Assembly (NCBI GenBank): GCA_027625915.1
Contig: JANTQA010000051.1
Span: 6,448,501 to 6,512,500, forward strand
Direction of reading: 5' to 3'
DNA length: 64,000 nucleotides
Source: Anaeramoeba flamelloides
Lineage: Eukaryota; Metamonada; Anaeramoebidae
Shown here: positions 10,790 through 22,696 of the stretch, in pieces
How positions within the stretch are numbered: position 1 is the stretch's first letter
How the letters are laid out: every line of letters begins with the position of its first letter
The notes under the pieces: model-generated
Told to the model about the DNA's origin: nothing
The model's database searches: none
What the model saw: only the letters and a program-made list of their open reading frames with translations
Position numbers and translations under genes: made by a program

Positions 10790-11470
10790 ATGACGAATAA
10801 AAATATTCTCTCTACACATGAAACAAACAATGGTAAATATGATCTTAAAATGTTTACGATCGAGTATTTAACTCAAGCAACCGAGATGGTTTTTGATGCG
10901 TTTATTACTGCGCCTCTCTATTGCGAAATGGTTGATGACAATGAAGCCTTTAAGTTGTACCTCAAATCAGATTTTCAAAAGACGATCAATCAAGAAGTGG
11001 GTGTTATAGCCCTTGATCGAGAAACAAAAGAGTTAGTAGGCGTTGTGTCGACGTTTGACAATCAAGATACAGAGGAAGAAAAGAAGATCTTTGAACAAGC
11101 TTCAAAGAAAATGCAATGGGAAGTAACAATATTTCACAAATTGATGGATAATTATTTTCAAGAGAACAATTTCCAAAGAGGGCAGAATATGTATATCTCT
11201 TGGTTGGCAGTGAATTCCAAATATCGCAGAAGAGGTTTAGCAACAGCTCTTTTCAAGGAAGCAATCGGGATTGCTCTTAAAAAAGGTTATGAAAGATGTT
11301 GTGTCTGGTTGACAAACAGATATTCACAAAGGATCTGCAAAAACCTTAATTTTACGATTATCAAGGAAATGGAATATTCAGATCTTTCGGTTGACGGTTT
11401 AAATTACTTTACTGGAATGGTTGAAAAGCATAATGTTTCAAGCTGTAATTGTTCAGAAATGATTTTTTAA
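10790..11470 (+). CDS. GNAT-family N-acetyltransferase
   Basis: A single uninterrupted 226-codon frame from ATG to TAA. Residues about 133-170 hold the acetyl-CoA site: SWLAVNSKYRRRGLATALFK, with the pyrophosphate-loop pattern Arg-Arg-Gly-Leu-Ala, followed by an amphipathic helix and KGYERCCVWLTN, then SQRICKNLNF, the usual GNAT C-terminal strand-helix with Asn/Phe. The N-terminal half (TEMVFDAFITAPLYCEMV) resembles the arylalkylamine/dopamine N-acetyltransferase-like subgroup, but the substrate cannot be read from the sequence. It is likely cytosolic: no signal peptide or membrane segment. It is GC-richer than its flanks and free of low-complexity runs. Start chosen because it is the first ATG after in-frame stops and gives a full-length domain. 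Confidence 0.88.
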   Translation: MTNKNILSTHETNNGKYDLKMFTIEYLTQATEMVFDAFITAPLYCEMVDDNEAFKLYLKSDFQKTINQEVGVIALDRETKELVGVVSTFDNQDTEEEKKIFEQASKKMQWEVTIFHKLMDNYFQENNFQRGQNMYISWLAVNSKYRRRGLATALFKEAIGIALKKGYERCCVWLTNRYSQRICKNLNFTIIKEMEYSDLSVDGLNYFTGMVEKHNVSSCNCSEMIF

Positions 11471-12269
11471 TTTTCCTCAAAGATTAGGTTGCATAAAAAA
11501 AAAAAAAAAATATTCTTCACGCGAACTTACTGGTTTAAATTATAATAAAAATGATCTTCTTTTTCGATTTTTACAATGGTCAACACCCACCTTTTAAACT
11601 AGAAAAGACTAACAAAGCTACTTTCGAGAATGGATTTTAACAATTCAATTAAAAAAAAAAAAAAAAAAAAATGACACACTGTGATTAACCAGTAACCCAG
11701 AATTACGAATTACTTTGCTGTCCATTCAACTATTCAAAATTTGCAATTTTTAGAAAAATATCTAACAATAATTATATGGTGTAATTAAACTGTAAAAAAA
11801 CAATCCAATTAATATATTATTTAAACATCTCCATGAAGATGATATGTAAATTGGCTATAATTATAACCTTATTGTGGAGGGAAATGCCTCTCTAAATTTA
11901 TTTTTCACAATATTTTGCTATTTAGTTTATTTAACTCTCACTTCATTTTTAAGGCTAATTATCAACTCAGCCAAAATCTTTATCCAACATTCTTTCGCCC
12001 TTTATCACTTATCATATTTTTTATGTTATTAATATTATACCTCGCGTATGTCTTGTGAAGTCAAAAAAAGTCTACGTTTTATTAAAAACAATTTTTGAAA
12101 AATAACTCCTAAATTACACTTCAATTTGAAAAGAAAAATAATGATTGAGTCATTGATCATCAGTAAATTCAGAAATATTTTTTTTGAATCACAATTTATC
12201 CAAAAAAAAAAAAAAAACCAGCTTTTGAAAACGATCAAACTTTCGTTTTAATGGAATTCATTTGAAATA
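11471..12269. other. Intergenic AT-rich stretch
   Basis: Nothing recognised beyond A and T homopolymers (for example near 11495 and 11650). Confidence 0.55.
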
Positions 12270-13810
12270 GAAAAATGGCAATTTTTAAACTAAAATTCAA
12301 AATTTTAAAGAAAGTTAAAACTGTTAAAAGAATCACAAGAGTACAATTTCCTATCAATTTGAAAATAATTTTGATTATTGAATAATATTTGAATTATTTG
12401 TATCATTTTTTCGTTTTTTCCTTTTGTTTTTTCAATTACAGTATATTCGGTAACCCGTGTTTTTGTATTGTATTGTTTTTCAAAGGATTTAAATGTTGCT
12501 TTGGAAATTTTGTTACAATAATTGTTGCTTTACAGGATTTAACGTTGCAAGTGTTTGAAACAATTGGGTTTTTTTATTTAAATTCTAAAGATCTTCAGTA
12601 ATTACAGAGTAATTTTTGAATTTTACATTTTCTTGGATGTTTTATCTTATCGAAAGTTAAATTTTATAAATAAACCTTTCGGGGATTCCTTAAAAGAAAA
12701 TATATCAAAAATTTTTTATTTCGATTTTTGCCTTTACAGTAGTTTTTACATATTGTTAAAAAGGTTCATTATTCAAAATAAAGGTTCATAAATTGCATTT
12801 GTTCAATTTAAAGTTCCCGTTTTTAATTAAAAAGCCAAATATAAACTATATTCCAAAAATTTGGACACAGTCTAAACAGTCAAAAGAATTACAATACCAG
12901 ACTTTACACCCAATTTGGAAATTTTTTGATTTTACAAACTATTTCATTTTTTGTCTTTTTTGGTTTTGTTTTAATTTCCTTTTTTCCACTTACATAATCT
13001 GTTCTGTTAGATCTGGAATTTTTTTTTCAATGGTTGATAGAAAGTTAGTGTTGAATTTGTTAAATTGGAAAATAACAGACAATTGGTAGATGGTATCTTA
13101 TCATTTGATCGATCAACAATTGTTGGTGAAATTTAAACAAATTTAAAATACATTTTTTGTTATACTCGTTTCATTATTTTGGACACACCGATTTTTATTT
13201 TTTGGTTTTATATTTTTTTCTTTTATTTAGATTAAAATGATTACTTATTAAAACATTAATAATGGGTATCTTAAACGTTGTTTTATATTACATTTGGAAA
13301 AATCCAATAAATTGGTTTTTTTTTTATTATTTTTGATTTTGGTTCTGTAACAAATTTTTGGAAGGGGATTTCCAATTTTTATAATTCTTTAAAAAAAATA
13401 AAAACTCTTTTTGAAAAAAAAAAACAATTATTGATATTAACAACATTTAAATTTTACGAAACACAAAGAAATTGCAAAACATGGGTTATTGAACAAACTA
13501 AACTAAAATTCAAAATTTTCCCAAAGTTGAAACCTTTCCAGAGAAGCACAATAATGTAATTTCATTCAAATTGGAAATAATTTTAATTTTTGTAAAATAT
13601 GAAAATCATTTTTTCACCTTATAGTTTTTTGTTTTCATTTCATTTTTTGAATTACATAAGTTGTTTCGGTCGATTAAAAAAATTTTCAATTGATTGATAT
13701 TCTGTTAAAGTTGGGTTTGTTCAATATAGAAGAACTCAAATAAAATTAGTCAAATCGTATATAACCTTTTGATCGATCAATATTCCTAATAGAATTTCAA
13801 TAAATTTGTC
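12270..13810. repeat. Diverged triplicated unit of about 550-660 bp
   Basis: Three stretches starting near 12280, 12830 and 13490 share landmarks in the same order: AAACTAAAATTCAAAATTTT, CAATTTGAAAATAATTTTGA, a T-rich run ending in an AATTACAnnA-type segment, then (in the second and third) TTTTGATCGATCAA. Similarity is clear between the first and third and weaker for the second. All frames are broken and the content is non-coding, so it is an old tandem duplication of unknown origin. Confidence 0.5.
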
Positions 13811-14774
13811 AATTCATTTTTTTGTTTGGCCCATCTCCAAAAATTTTGACTCCCAATAAATTATTACTATTGATAATTATTATTTTTTTGTTTTGGCGGG
13901 TTGTAATTAATAAAAAAGTGTTAATATTTTCACTAGTATATAGTTTTAATTTGGTATTTCTTAGGGAATTGATTAAATAAGATTTTTTTTTCAAAAATTG
14001 AATTTCATACCTCTAAAAATATTGGATTGGAGTTTAATATTATAATAGTTTTAATCAGAGATTTTTCTATTTTTGAAAATTGAAGATCTGCATTAAGTAC
14101 AGTTTATTATTCAATTTGTTTTTCAAACCCAGAATCAAAAAAATGGATAACCTAATTTTTTTTATTCAATTATTCTAAAATTTTCAGTTTTTGAATAAAC
14201 TTTCATAATTATTTTACAGTCTATTATATAGGAAACAGTTTTATAATAGAAAATTAATTTATATGTCCACATGATAGTGTTGTAACAGTTGTATAAATAA
14301 ATTTTTTTATAAAAACGATAGTCCTTCATAATTCTTTTATATAAATGTGTTTGATTCAATCCTTTTATTTCTTCTATTCAGGTGTAAAGGGGTTGGATCA
14401 AATTTTCACAACTTCGCTCAATAAATTATATACATTCATTCAAAAAAGATTCTTCTTACATTTCTGTTCATCTTTTTATTTTTCTTTTTCTAGTGCTTTT
14501 TTTTGTTGGTTGGAAAGTTAAGCAAGAGTTTAATAGATATTTTTACAACCTATAATCAAATAAAGTATAGAAATTCCTTATTCTTCTTTTTAATTATTTA
14601 ACTTGCAACAATATATACCAATTTATTAATAAACCAATCTATTAGAGAAACAAGTATTTTTTCTGAAAAAAATTTTTATTAGTTAGAATGTCGTTTTAAT
14701 TCTAGCTTTTTACTTTTATTAAAAAAAAAAAAAATGAAAAGAAATTTTTTTTATCATTTCAATTATAAACAGTC
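13811..14774. other. Non-coding AT-rich stretch
   Basis: No gene recognised. Only short Lys/Ile/Asn-rich frames occur. Confidence 0.55.
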
Positions 14775-14945
14775 TCATTTCAGTTTATAAAGGTTTTCTG
14801 TCTTCAATAACTTTCAAACATTCGAAGACATTTTGCATCTCTTGCCAACACTTTTTAAAATTTTTAAAGTGGAAAAGTGTTGTATAAGTCTCCGGCTTTG
14901 TAAAAGTCAAGATATTTTTTTAAGGTGATTTATAAAAAATAACTT
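14775..14945 (+). repeat. Interspersed repeat, forward copy (partner at 247-420)
   Basis: Contains the same ordered blocks as the minus strand of 247-420: a CTTTCAAACATTCGAAGAC segment, AAAAGTGTTGTATAAGTCTC, then a tail with TTTTTTTAAGG. The two copies are diverged. Confidence 0.5.
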
Positions 14946-16009
14946 TATTTTTTTGACAATTTTATATTTTATTACAATTTTCCATTTTTAATAATGATAT
15001 GATTTTCCAATATAATGTTAATTTAATAATGATTCTTTAATATTTTTACAAATTTATTACAAATATCGTGAATTGTTTTTTCCATTAGAACTTTTATCAT
15101 ATTTAGACACATTTATAACTTTTTGTTGTCAAAAAAAAAAAAAAAAAAAATGTTCATTTTTAAGTTCAATGAAAAAAATGACAAAATTCGATACCCTTTT
15201 ATAAACAATATCATATTTTAAGATTCGGTTTCCTCCTTAGTATTTAAATGTACTCGGTACGATTCTGAGCTTTTTATATTAAGGAAATAGGTTTATTATA
15301 CTTTTTTTTTAAATTTTATCATAGTCACACCATTACTCAACAAAAAGATTTTTTGAGTGTTAAAAGATTTTGAAACTTTTAAAATAAAACGCCACTCACT
15401 TATTTATTTTTAAGAGAAACACATAAATCATAGTTGAATCTTAAATTTTTGAATTTTTGGAAATTTTTTTTTATTAAATATTGTTTTGAATGAAGTATTA
15501 TGTTTCAATGGATACTAGAATTTAACATCTGAAAAAACGTAAAAAATAAAAAGGAGGGGGTTTACCTCTAAAACAATATCTTTTATTTTTTTGTAGAATA
15601 TCAAGTTGAAATATCACTTTCCAAAGTATGTTATTCAAATCAAGAATAAAAAAATAATGTAAATAACTCAAATTATATTTTCAAAGAGAGTTTTTCTTTT
15701 TCTTCTTAATTTGGTAAAAATACAAAAAAAAAAAATAATCTCAAATTTTTTGTAACATACATATTTATATTTCTTCAAAATTACCTTTTTGAAAAAATTT
15801 GGTTTCAAAATTATTATTTCAAATATTTAATCAAACAAATCTAAAATAAAAAATATTATTCAAAGATTAAAGTAAATAAGATCAAGTTCTCATAAAGAAA
15901 AAAAAGTACTATAAAAAATGTATAACACAACGAAAAAACAAAAGGTAAATAAATTTCAAGCAAGATTCACTATTATTTTGGATTTTACAAATACGTACAA
16001 GATAAATAA
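14946..16009. other. Non-coding AT-rich stretch
   Basis: No gene recognised; A and T homopolymers dominate. Confidence 0.55.
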
Positions 16010-16422
16010 CCGTTGTGGAAAAAAAGTGAAACTGGAAAAAAAGTGAAACACAGTTTTTAATTGGGAACATTACTGAAAATGAAAAGTAAAATCAATTAAA
16101 AGAATAAATAAATAAACAAAGACAAAATGAAGTATTCTTCACAATAACAGTTTTTTAAATACTATCTTTTAGTCTGGATTTTTCTTTGATTGATCAATTA
16201 TTAAAAATTTGTTCAAAAAATTGACTATTTTTGAGATCTCCAAAATTACACTACCAATTTAGATAAATCAAGCAGATTTAAATTGTATTTGTTGGTTTGA
16301 TTGAAAATAATATAATGGGTTATTATTTGAAGTTAATTGGTTTCTTCTTTTAATTGATTTTACTTATCATTTTCAGTAATGTTCCCAATTAAAAACCGTG
16401 TTGAACTTTTTTTCCACAACAG
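16010..16422. mobile_element. MITE family D, about 413 bp, long terminal inverted repeats
   Basis: The left arm (CCGTTGTGGAAAAAAAGTG...) and the right arm, whose reverse complement is CTGTTGTGGAAAAAAAGTTC, pair over about 90 bp, including AATTGGGAACATTACTGAAAA. The right end is followed by TA. Solo relatives of the end occur at about 4174-4240 and, in reverse, at about 62955-63015. It has no coding capacity. Confidence 0.75.
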
Positions 16423-17158
16423 TAATTATAAAATCAAAAAAAAACATCCAATATATCTATTATTTCTAACCAAGACTTCAAATTACATCATATTTTCTTT
16501 AACCAAACCCAGGTACATTAAATGAAGTAAATTTAAATTGAAATTGCAATTCATTAACAAAAATATTTATAAATATGAAATAATTTGTGAATCAAAAATT
16601 TGCCAAATATAAGTTTTTCAAAGAAAAATTGAAAACAAAACCAAGTATAGAAGAAGTAATTGCACCTAAAATTACTCATAAGATCAAAGAGTTCAAATGG
16701 TTTTTATTTGTTTTTTCTGGATCAATCTTTTCATATTTTGATTTCTATTTATTTTAATTGGCTGGAAAATATATTATACTCGGAAATACTCACACTCTTG
16801 TCTTTATTAAAGTATTAGTTTATTATGTTTAAGTCAGGATTTTGAAGAATTCAGTTTCAAATAAATAATGACACTTAAAATTGGTAAAATCTATTAATTC
16901 CCTTAAACAACAAATTTTATTAGGAAAAAAATTGAATAAAAATATGTGTATTAAACTCTCATCAGTAGGAACTTTAGGAATTAATTTCGAAGGGTTTTGA
17001 CAACAATTTAAATCCTAATATTTGTTATTGTTTTGTATTTTACTTTAAATCTAAAAAATCAAATTTTGTTAGTTAGTTTGAGATCATACATTTTTTTTCT
17101 TCTTCATTTTTTTGATTTTAACATATTTTTCGAGATATTCCTCATAATATCTTGGAAA
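16423..17158. other. Upstream flank of the VPS9 gene
   Basis: AT-rich. The frame that continues into the gene is open from 17033 but begins with TTG and encodes a Phe/Ile-rich stretch with no family match, so it is read as 5' untranslated sequence. Confidence 0.5.
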
Positions 17159-18683
17159 ATGCGAACTTTGTTGACTCATGAAAAAAATAATCCACTTTTA
17201 CAATGGCTAATAAGCCCAAAAATTTCTGGTGATTTATTTAAACAAATACAAAAATATCAAGCAACGATTGTAATGCCTTTAAGTAGTACATTAAATGCAA
17301 ATTTCCTCACCATAGGATTTCTAAAAACTCACATCATTATAGAAGACAAGATCAATTCTCACTTTATCACTGCTAATGGTTGTGTTGGGAAAATTATTGA
17401 AACAAAAATTGATGATTTACAAACCAGGAAATATTTACAAATTACAAAAGGCCCCAATAGTAAAAAAAATTTCAAATCCTTTGTTGCAAGAAAGAAGCAA
17501 CAACAAAGATTACAGAACGAACAAAACCAAGAAAAAAAAAAGAACAAAAAAGAAACAAAAAAAAAAAAAAGAAAAGAGAAACAGAAACAGAAAGAGAAAC
17601 AGAAAGAGAAACAAAAAGAAAAAGAAAGAGAAAAAGAAAAACAAACAACAACCCAGAACAAAAACAAACAAAAAGAAACAAAACCGACAAAACAAAACAA
17701 AAATGATTCAAATTTAGGATCGTGGTGGATACACCAAACCAATATCCTTTTCCCAAAGGAAAAGAACAAAACAAGAATTATTGTTGTGTCCCACCCACTG
17801 GAGTTTCCAGGTTGTTTTTGGAAATCTACAGTCAAGGCACACCATAGAGCCAAGCCTAAAAAAAAATCGTTAGGGAAAGGCTTTACTTCAAAACCAAAAA
17901 GCACCAAAACCAAAACCAAAACCAAAACCAAAGGCAAGGAAACAAATCAGAAAAAGCCGAATCCAATAATAGGCACCCCCTCACCAATACTCAAAAGAAG
18001 AAGTTCGTTGCCCTGGTATGGCCGCAATAAAATCGCCTTTGAATCTCAAAACCACAGGCCAAATCAAGAAGAAAAAAACAAGGGCAACAAAAAGCCAACA
18101 CAAAAAATCAACAAAACGGAAAGCGTCTTAATCGAAACAGAAAACGATTTGCAAGATCCAAACAAAACACTTCAATTTCTGATGAGAGACGAATTTGCAG
18201 AGTTGATTGACGAAATTAGCGACTTTATGTCGGGCTTCATTGAGGATTTTAACGACTCAAAAACCGCGAGCGATCACGTGTGGAACTTTATTCACGAAAT
18301 GACCAGGCAATTTCTCGATCAAAAGCTCATCAAGCAAGACATGATCAAAAGGTTTTCGAAAAAAATTGTGAAGGACTGGGTTGTTGAATTCCTTGAAGAC
18401 TTTATCATGAATACCATCCAATCGAAAATATTTCTTTTAATTAGGTGCCAACACAAAGGAGTTGATCCCGATCTTGATTTTTGTAACAAATTAAAGAATT
18501 TTTCTTATCTGGAATTGGAGAATTTTGAAATCGATAGCAAAATCATCGATAAACAAATTTTGAATCAGGCAATTGTGGCTTTGGGAAATATAAATTCTGT
18601 CAAATCTCCCAAAGACAAATTAGACATCGTTTTAAAAACAAGTGAGTTAATTAACAAATCTGTTAAAAATGATAAGCCAATCG
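17159..18683 (+). CDS. VARP-like VPS9-domain Rab exchange factor, exon 1
   Basis: Predicted guanine-nucleotide exchange factor for Rab5/Rab21-type GTPases on endosomes. Starting at ATG 17159, the first 90 residues (NPLLQWLISPK..., QKYQATIVMPLSSTLNANF, HFITANGCVGKII) align with the N-terminal region of VARP/ANKRD27, which supports this start over the upstream TTG. Residues about 105-330 are Lys/Glu/Gln/Asn/Thr-rich linker with KQKEKQKEK tracts. From residue about 340 come the helical bundle (DEFAELIDEISDFMSGF) and the first half of the VPS9 domain (DLDFCNKLKNFSYLEL, KSPKDKLDIVLKTSELI). The frame runs past 18683 into Phe-rich nonsense and a stop. The GTAAAT at 18684 is the donor; joined to 22697 the domain continues perfectly. 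The whole protein is 716 residues. Confidence 0.85.
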
Positions 18684-18731
18684 GTAAATTATCCTTTTTT
18701 TCTTTTTTCTTTTCCGAGTAAATAGATAGAT

Positions 18732-18734
18732 ATA

Positions 18735-18795
<61 letters not shown>
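18732..18795 (+). repeat. (TA)n(TG)n microsatellite
   Basis: About 11 TA units are followed directly by about 20 TG units, inside the VPS9 intron. A Cys/Val frame over it is only the repeat. Confidence 0.95.
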
Positions 18796-18797
<2 letters not shown>

Positions 18798-19208
18798 TTG
18801 AACATTAAATCAGTATTTTTGGTTGCAATTTTGATTTTTTCCAGTATATCAATTTTTTTTTACAAAGATCCAAAACTTTTGCCTATCAATCGAAATCAAA
18901 TGTTCTTAATCTTTTCAAAAAAAATTCATAAAGCATTAATTTTTCTTTTTAACAATAAACATGCAAATTTTGGCCAAAAAAATTATTTTATCAAGTCTGG
19001 AAAAATCCCTCTTAAAATTCTGACTGGAAAACAGATTTATTTTTGAATCAAAACTAAAATACTCAAGCTAATAATAATTCAAAGCCTTATCATTTTTCAG
19101 GCATTTGGTATAATGGATTTAAATTTTGAATTAATAAAACACCAAGATCGACTTAATTGACTTGTGAAAAATAAAAATTAAAATTTTTGTCAAAATTTGA
19201 GATTCAGG

Positions 19209-19244
19209 TTTCTGTGATTTCTGTGATTTCTGTGATTTCTGTGA
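19209..19244 (+). repeat. (TTTCTGTGA)4 array
   Basis: Four perfect copies of the 9-mer followed by TTTGC. It lies inside the VPS9 intron. Confidence 0.95.
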
Positions 19245-20329
19245 TTTGCTTTTACAAAAAGTAATGAAATCTTCAATCTTCCAAATGTCTTTGTAACTAC
19301 TGATAAATTCAAATATATTCAATCAAATTTATCGTTCAATTTCCATTTTTGTAATCTATTAGCTCAACTTTTAAAACAACTCAAGAGACGGAATCTTTTG
19401 AGGCCAAGCCAATTTTACAAAGTTTCTTAACGTTTAAACCAATAAAATACGTTATTCAAAGCTAAGTTAAAATAAATTTCCAAATCGAAAATGAAGTAAA
19501 AGCTTTCAGATATTGTATTGAATTTATCAGTATTAGAAACAATCTTTCAAGATCTTGGCTGTTTTATTCCTTCAAAATTTGGTTTTTCAAATCAAGTCAA
19601 TTTGTTATAAGAAATGATAAAAACATTTTTTGCAAAAAAAATTGTTTTTTCTTTTTTGATTTTCTAACTTCATAAAAGACTATTTTTTTTAGATCTGAAT
19701 TCTTTTTCAAAATTGATATTTTAAACTCAAGTAAATTTTTGAAGGGATCATGTTGAATTTTATCTGAAAAGTATATTAATATTTTCAATGAATTTTTCCT
19801 TGTGTTTTGAATATGAAGAGTCAGATAATTTGAGAGGAAAATAAAAAGGGATTCTAGATCTTTCTCATTTAGTATTTTATGTTTGAAGCCATGGAAATTC
19901 TTCTTTAAATTTTTTTATCCTTTTTTTTTTTTTTTTTTTACAGAAGCGCAATTTTAGAACATTAAACTAGATTTATTATCTTTTAGGTTTATATTATAAA
20001 CTCTTTGGATAAAATTGATTGAAAGCATTTGTTATGGAGATTCAATTTAAACTTTACTATTGAAATAACAATTTCTAAAATGGAAAAGTAACCAGATTTT
20101 AAATTGATCATTATCAAAATTAAAATCATGTTAGCTCAACTATATTTATTGTAAGGTGATTTTTTAGATTCTTTTTGGTTTTATTGATACTTTTCTTTTT
20201 AATATTGATCCCAAAATAAGTACACAATCGAGTTTTACATCTAAATGTGAAAAATTTGTGGAAATTGTTACTTGTTTCCCAAAATAATTAATTGCTAGAA
20301 ATATACTAATTTTTTGGTGGAAAAGTCCT

Positions 20330-20510
20330 TTTTGCTAATAAATAACTTTTTATGAATAAATACTTTTTTGTGAACAAATAATTCTTTTTTCACTAATAAA
20401 TACTTTTTCGCGACTAAATACTATTTCCTCAAATAAGTGCTTTTTTTTTTGCGGAAAAGTCGATTACTTTCATGGAAAGGCACTGTTTTCGCGAATAAAA
20501 CACATCCAAT
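20330..20510 (+). repeat. Degenerate tandem repeat, about 20-bp unit
   Basis: Repeated variants of AATAAATACTTTTTCGCGA, for example CACTAATAAATACTTTTTCG and GAACAAATAATTCTTTTTTC, over about 180 bp inside the VPS9 intron. A related stretch with CGCGAAAACG appears near 21515. Confidence 0.6.
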
Positions 20511-21827
20511 AATAGTGTTTGTTGGACAAATACAAAATCAATTTGAAGTTCTTTTTGTTACAGAACCTTAATTAAAAAAAAAAAGATTTTCTTGTGAAAT
20601 AAAACCAAAATAAAAGATTTAAAACCATATTTATATATTTTTGGGTTTATAAAAATAAAATCAAGTCAAGGAATAATACTTTTTTTGACATAATAATTAA
20701 AATTTCAAATTTAGATACTAACAAACAAATTAACAACCAATTGGGAAAAGAACATGTTGAATCCAAGATTGAAAAGTTTTTTAAATAAAGGATTTTATAT
20801 TCAAAAGTTAAATTCTCAAGAAGAAAGAGAAATTTCCATTAGATCTAAGCAAATGATTCAAAAAAATACAAACCATTTCGAATTTAGTGTTGAAATTTCT
20901 CAAAAATGTAAAGTTATGAAAATAAGATAACAAACGAAAAGAAGATAATAAAACTTTCAAATAATCCTTCTTAATCTGTTATTGTATGGTTCTACTTTTG
21001 AAAAGGGATTTAAAATGTTTTATTTTAGTGTTCCAGATACTTTCGAAAAAATGTTTAGCTGATACAACCAAATATATTTTCAATAAAGGGTTGATAAGTA
21101 TTCAAAGTTTTTTTTATTTCCATAGCAATAGATGATGTAACAATAGATTGGAAATGAGAATTTGGCTGGAGTTATTATTTGAATGGATGAAAACGAGAGA
21201 TAAATTTGTCAATCAAATTAAAACAAAATTCAGTAATTATTTTGGATCTGGCATTGATGTTTTTTTGTTTGTTTTTTGTTCATTATAAAAAAAAAAAAAA
21301 AAAAATTTGATTTGAAGATCTGTGTGTTGAACAACAAAAAGCTATTAACTTATAAATTTCAACTTAAATAAAGAACTCAAATAAGTTTAGAATGACTTGG
21401 TAATTCTAAAAAATTCATAAAGAGCAAAAAGAAAAATACTAGAATTTAAAAAAATGATCATTTTTTTTTCACAAAATTGCTTACTTCAAATGACTTTTTT
21501 ACGAGAAAATATCATTTCGCGAAAACGTGAAGTTATTTGCAAAATAAATGAAAATTACACTAAAAAAATACATTGCTGTGTATTCTAGACTTTTGGATGT
21601 AAAAATCTAAGATATAATTTTCAGAATTTGTACAAAAAGAAATTGGTATGATTCAAAATCAATTTCAAAGAAAAAATATATTTTAATTTTTTTAAAAAAA
21701 TTAATGTAAACACGTTAGTTCCTTTTTTAATATCCGAGTCATTATGATGAAAAATAATTTTCTGAAATGGAAAAAAAAAAATTGAGTGCTTTTTATGGAT
21801 CACTAAAAACAATCAAAAACGAACCAA

Positions 21828-22005
21828 TATGTGAAGTACGATCGATCTCTAAAAATCAAAAATCAAAAAAAAGGAAACAATTCTTAAAAAAAAGTGCCAA
21901 AGAGCTACACTCAATTACCAATTTGAATGGTTGTGGATTTTAATTTTGAAAACAGCTATGTCCGGTTTCGAAGGGTCTATCTTTGGCTCTTTTGGAGATC
22001 TCTTA
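21828..22005 (+). repeat. Interspersed repeat family E, forward copy
   Basis: Shares CGATCTC, AAAAAGTGCCAAAGAGCTAC, ACTCAATT...CAATTTGAATGG, AATTTTGAAAACA and a closing TTTGGC...GAGATC with the minus strand of 48887-49065. It lies within an intron. Confidence 0.6.
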
Positions 22006-22324
22006 ACATTTTTTATAATTTTTTTCATTTTTGAATAAGTTTTTTTATACCAAGAATATTACAAAATCCTTACTTGTGTCAAGTTTAGATTTTTACTAAA
22101 TAACCACAAATTAGATTAAATCCAATTAAATTGAATGTGCACTTCAAGAAAGCAATTTGTTTTGAATTAAAGAAATTTAACCATTTTAAAATTTGAAATA
22201 AGAAACTGAGAAAAGAGTAATATTTTTTTTTTAAAATTTGAATTTTTACCAATTGAGAATTCTTTGAAAATTTTTTTTTTTTGTCGTTGAATTTTTTTGC
22301 AATGAGATCAATATGATTGATTTT

Positions 22325-22440
22325 TTTTTTCTTATTTGAATTTTTTCAACCAAAAGAAGTTCAATTTCACAATATCCTTTTTTTTTAGTGTACAAAAGAA
22401 CACTCCTTGGGTGTGGGGCAAATTCACAATAAATGGCATG
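22325..22440 (+). repeat. Interspersed repeat family F
   Basis: Shares TTTTCAACCAAAAGAAGTTC, AATTTCACAATAT and TTGGGT-x-TGG with 33140-33245. Two diverged copies in the same orientation. Confidence 0.5.
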
Positions 22441-22696
22441 TCCCTTAAGTGAATTTTTTTAACATGTTAAATCAATTTTAATCACGAAAAAATTTTTATG
22501 AGTTTATTATATGGATATACGTGGATATTATTGAAATCTATGGAGAATGCCCCCACCCTGAAAAAAGGTTTTTTTAATTCATTTATTTTTTACGATGGAA
22601 ATTTTCACTATTTTTTTTTATTTATCTAACAATCGTAATCTTCTAATTATATTTCTCTCTTTTTTGATTCTATTATTTGATTTGAATAAAAAATAG

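Larger units (their letters stand above)
18684..22696 (+). other. 4,013-bp intron of the VPS9 gene
   Basis: It begins GTAAAT and ends AAAAAATAG. Joining ATC-G to GT-GCG-GAT gives Ile-Gly-Ala-Asp at exactly the point where VPS9 domains have a conserved Ala-Asp. The intron contains a TA/TG microsatellite (18732-18795), a TTTCTGTGA array (19209), a degenerate tandem repeat (20330-20510) and interspersed repeats near 21828 and 22325. It has no gene of its own. Confidence 0.85.

Noticed and set aside
17359-17937. 192-codon minus-strand frame opposite the VPS9 gene
   Set aside because: Phe/Ser/Leu shadow of the Lys/Glu/Gln-rich linker coded on the plus strand.
18753-19046. Cys/Val-rich frame
   Set aside because: Translation of the TG microsatellite within an intron.
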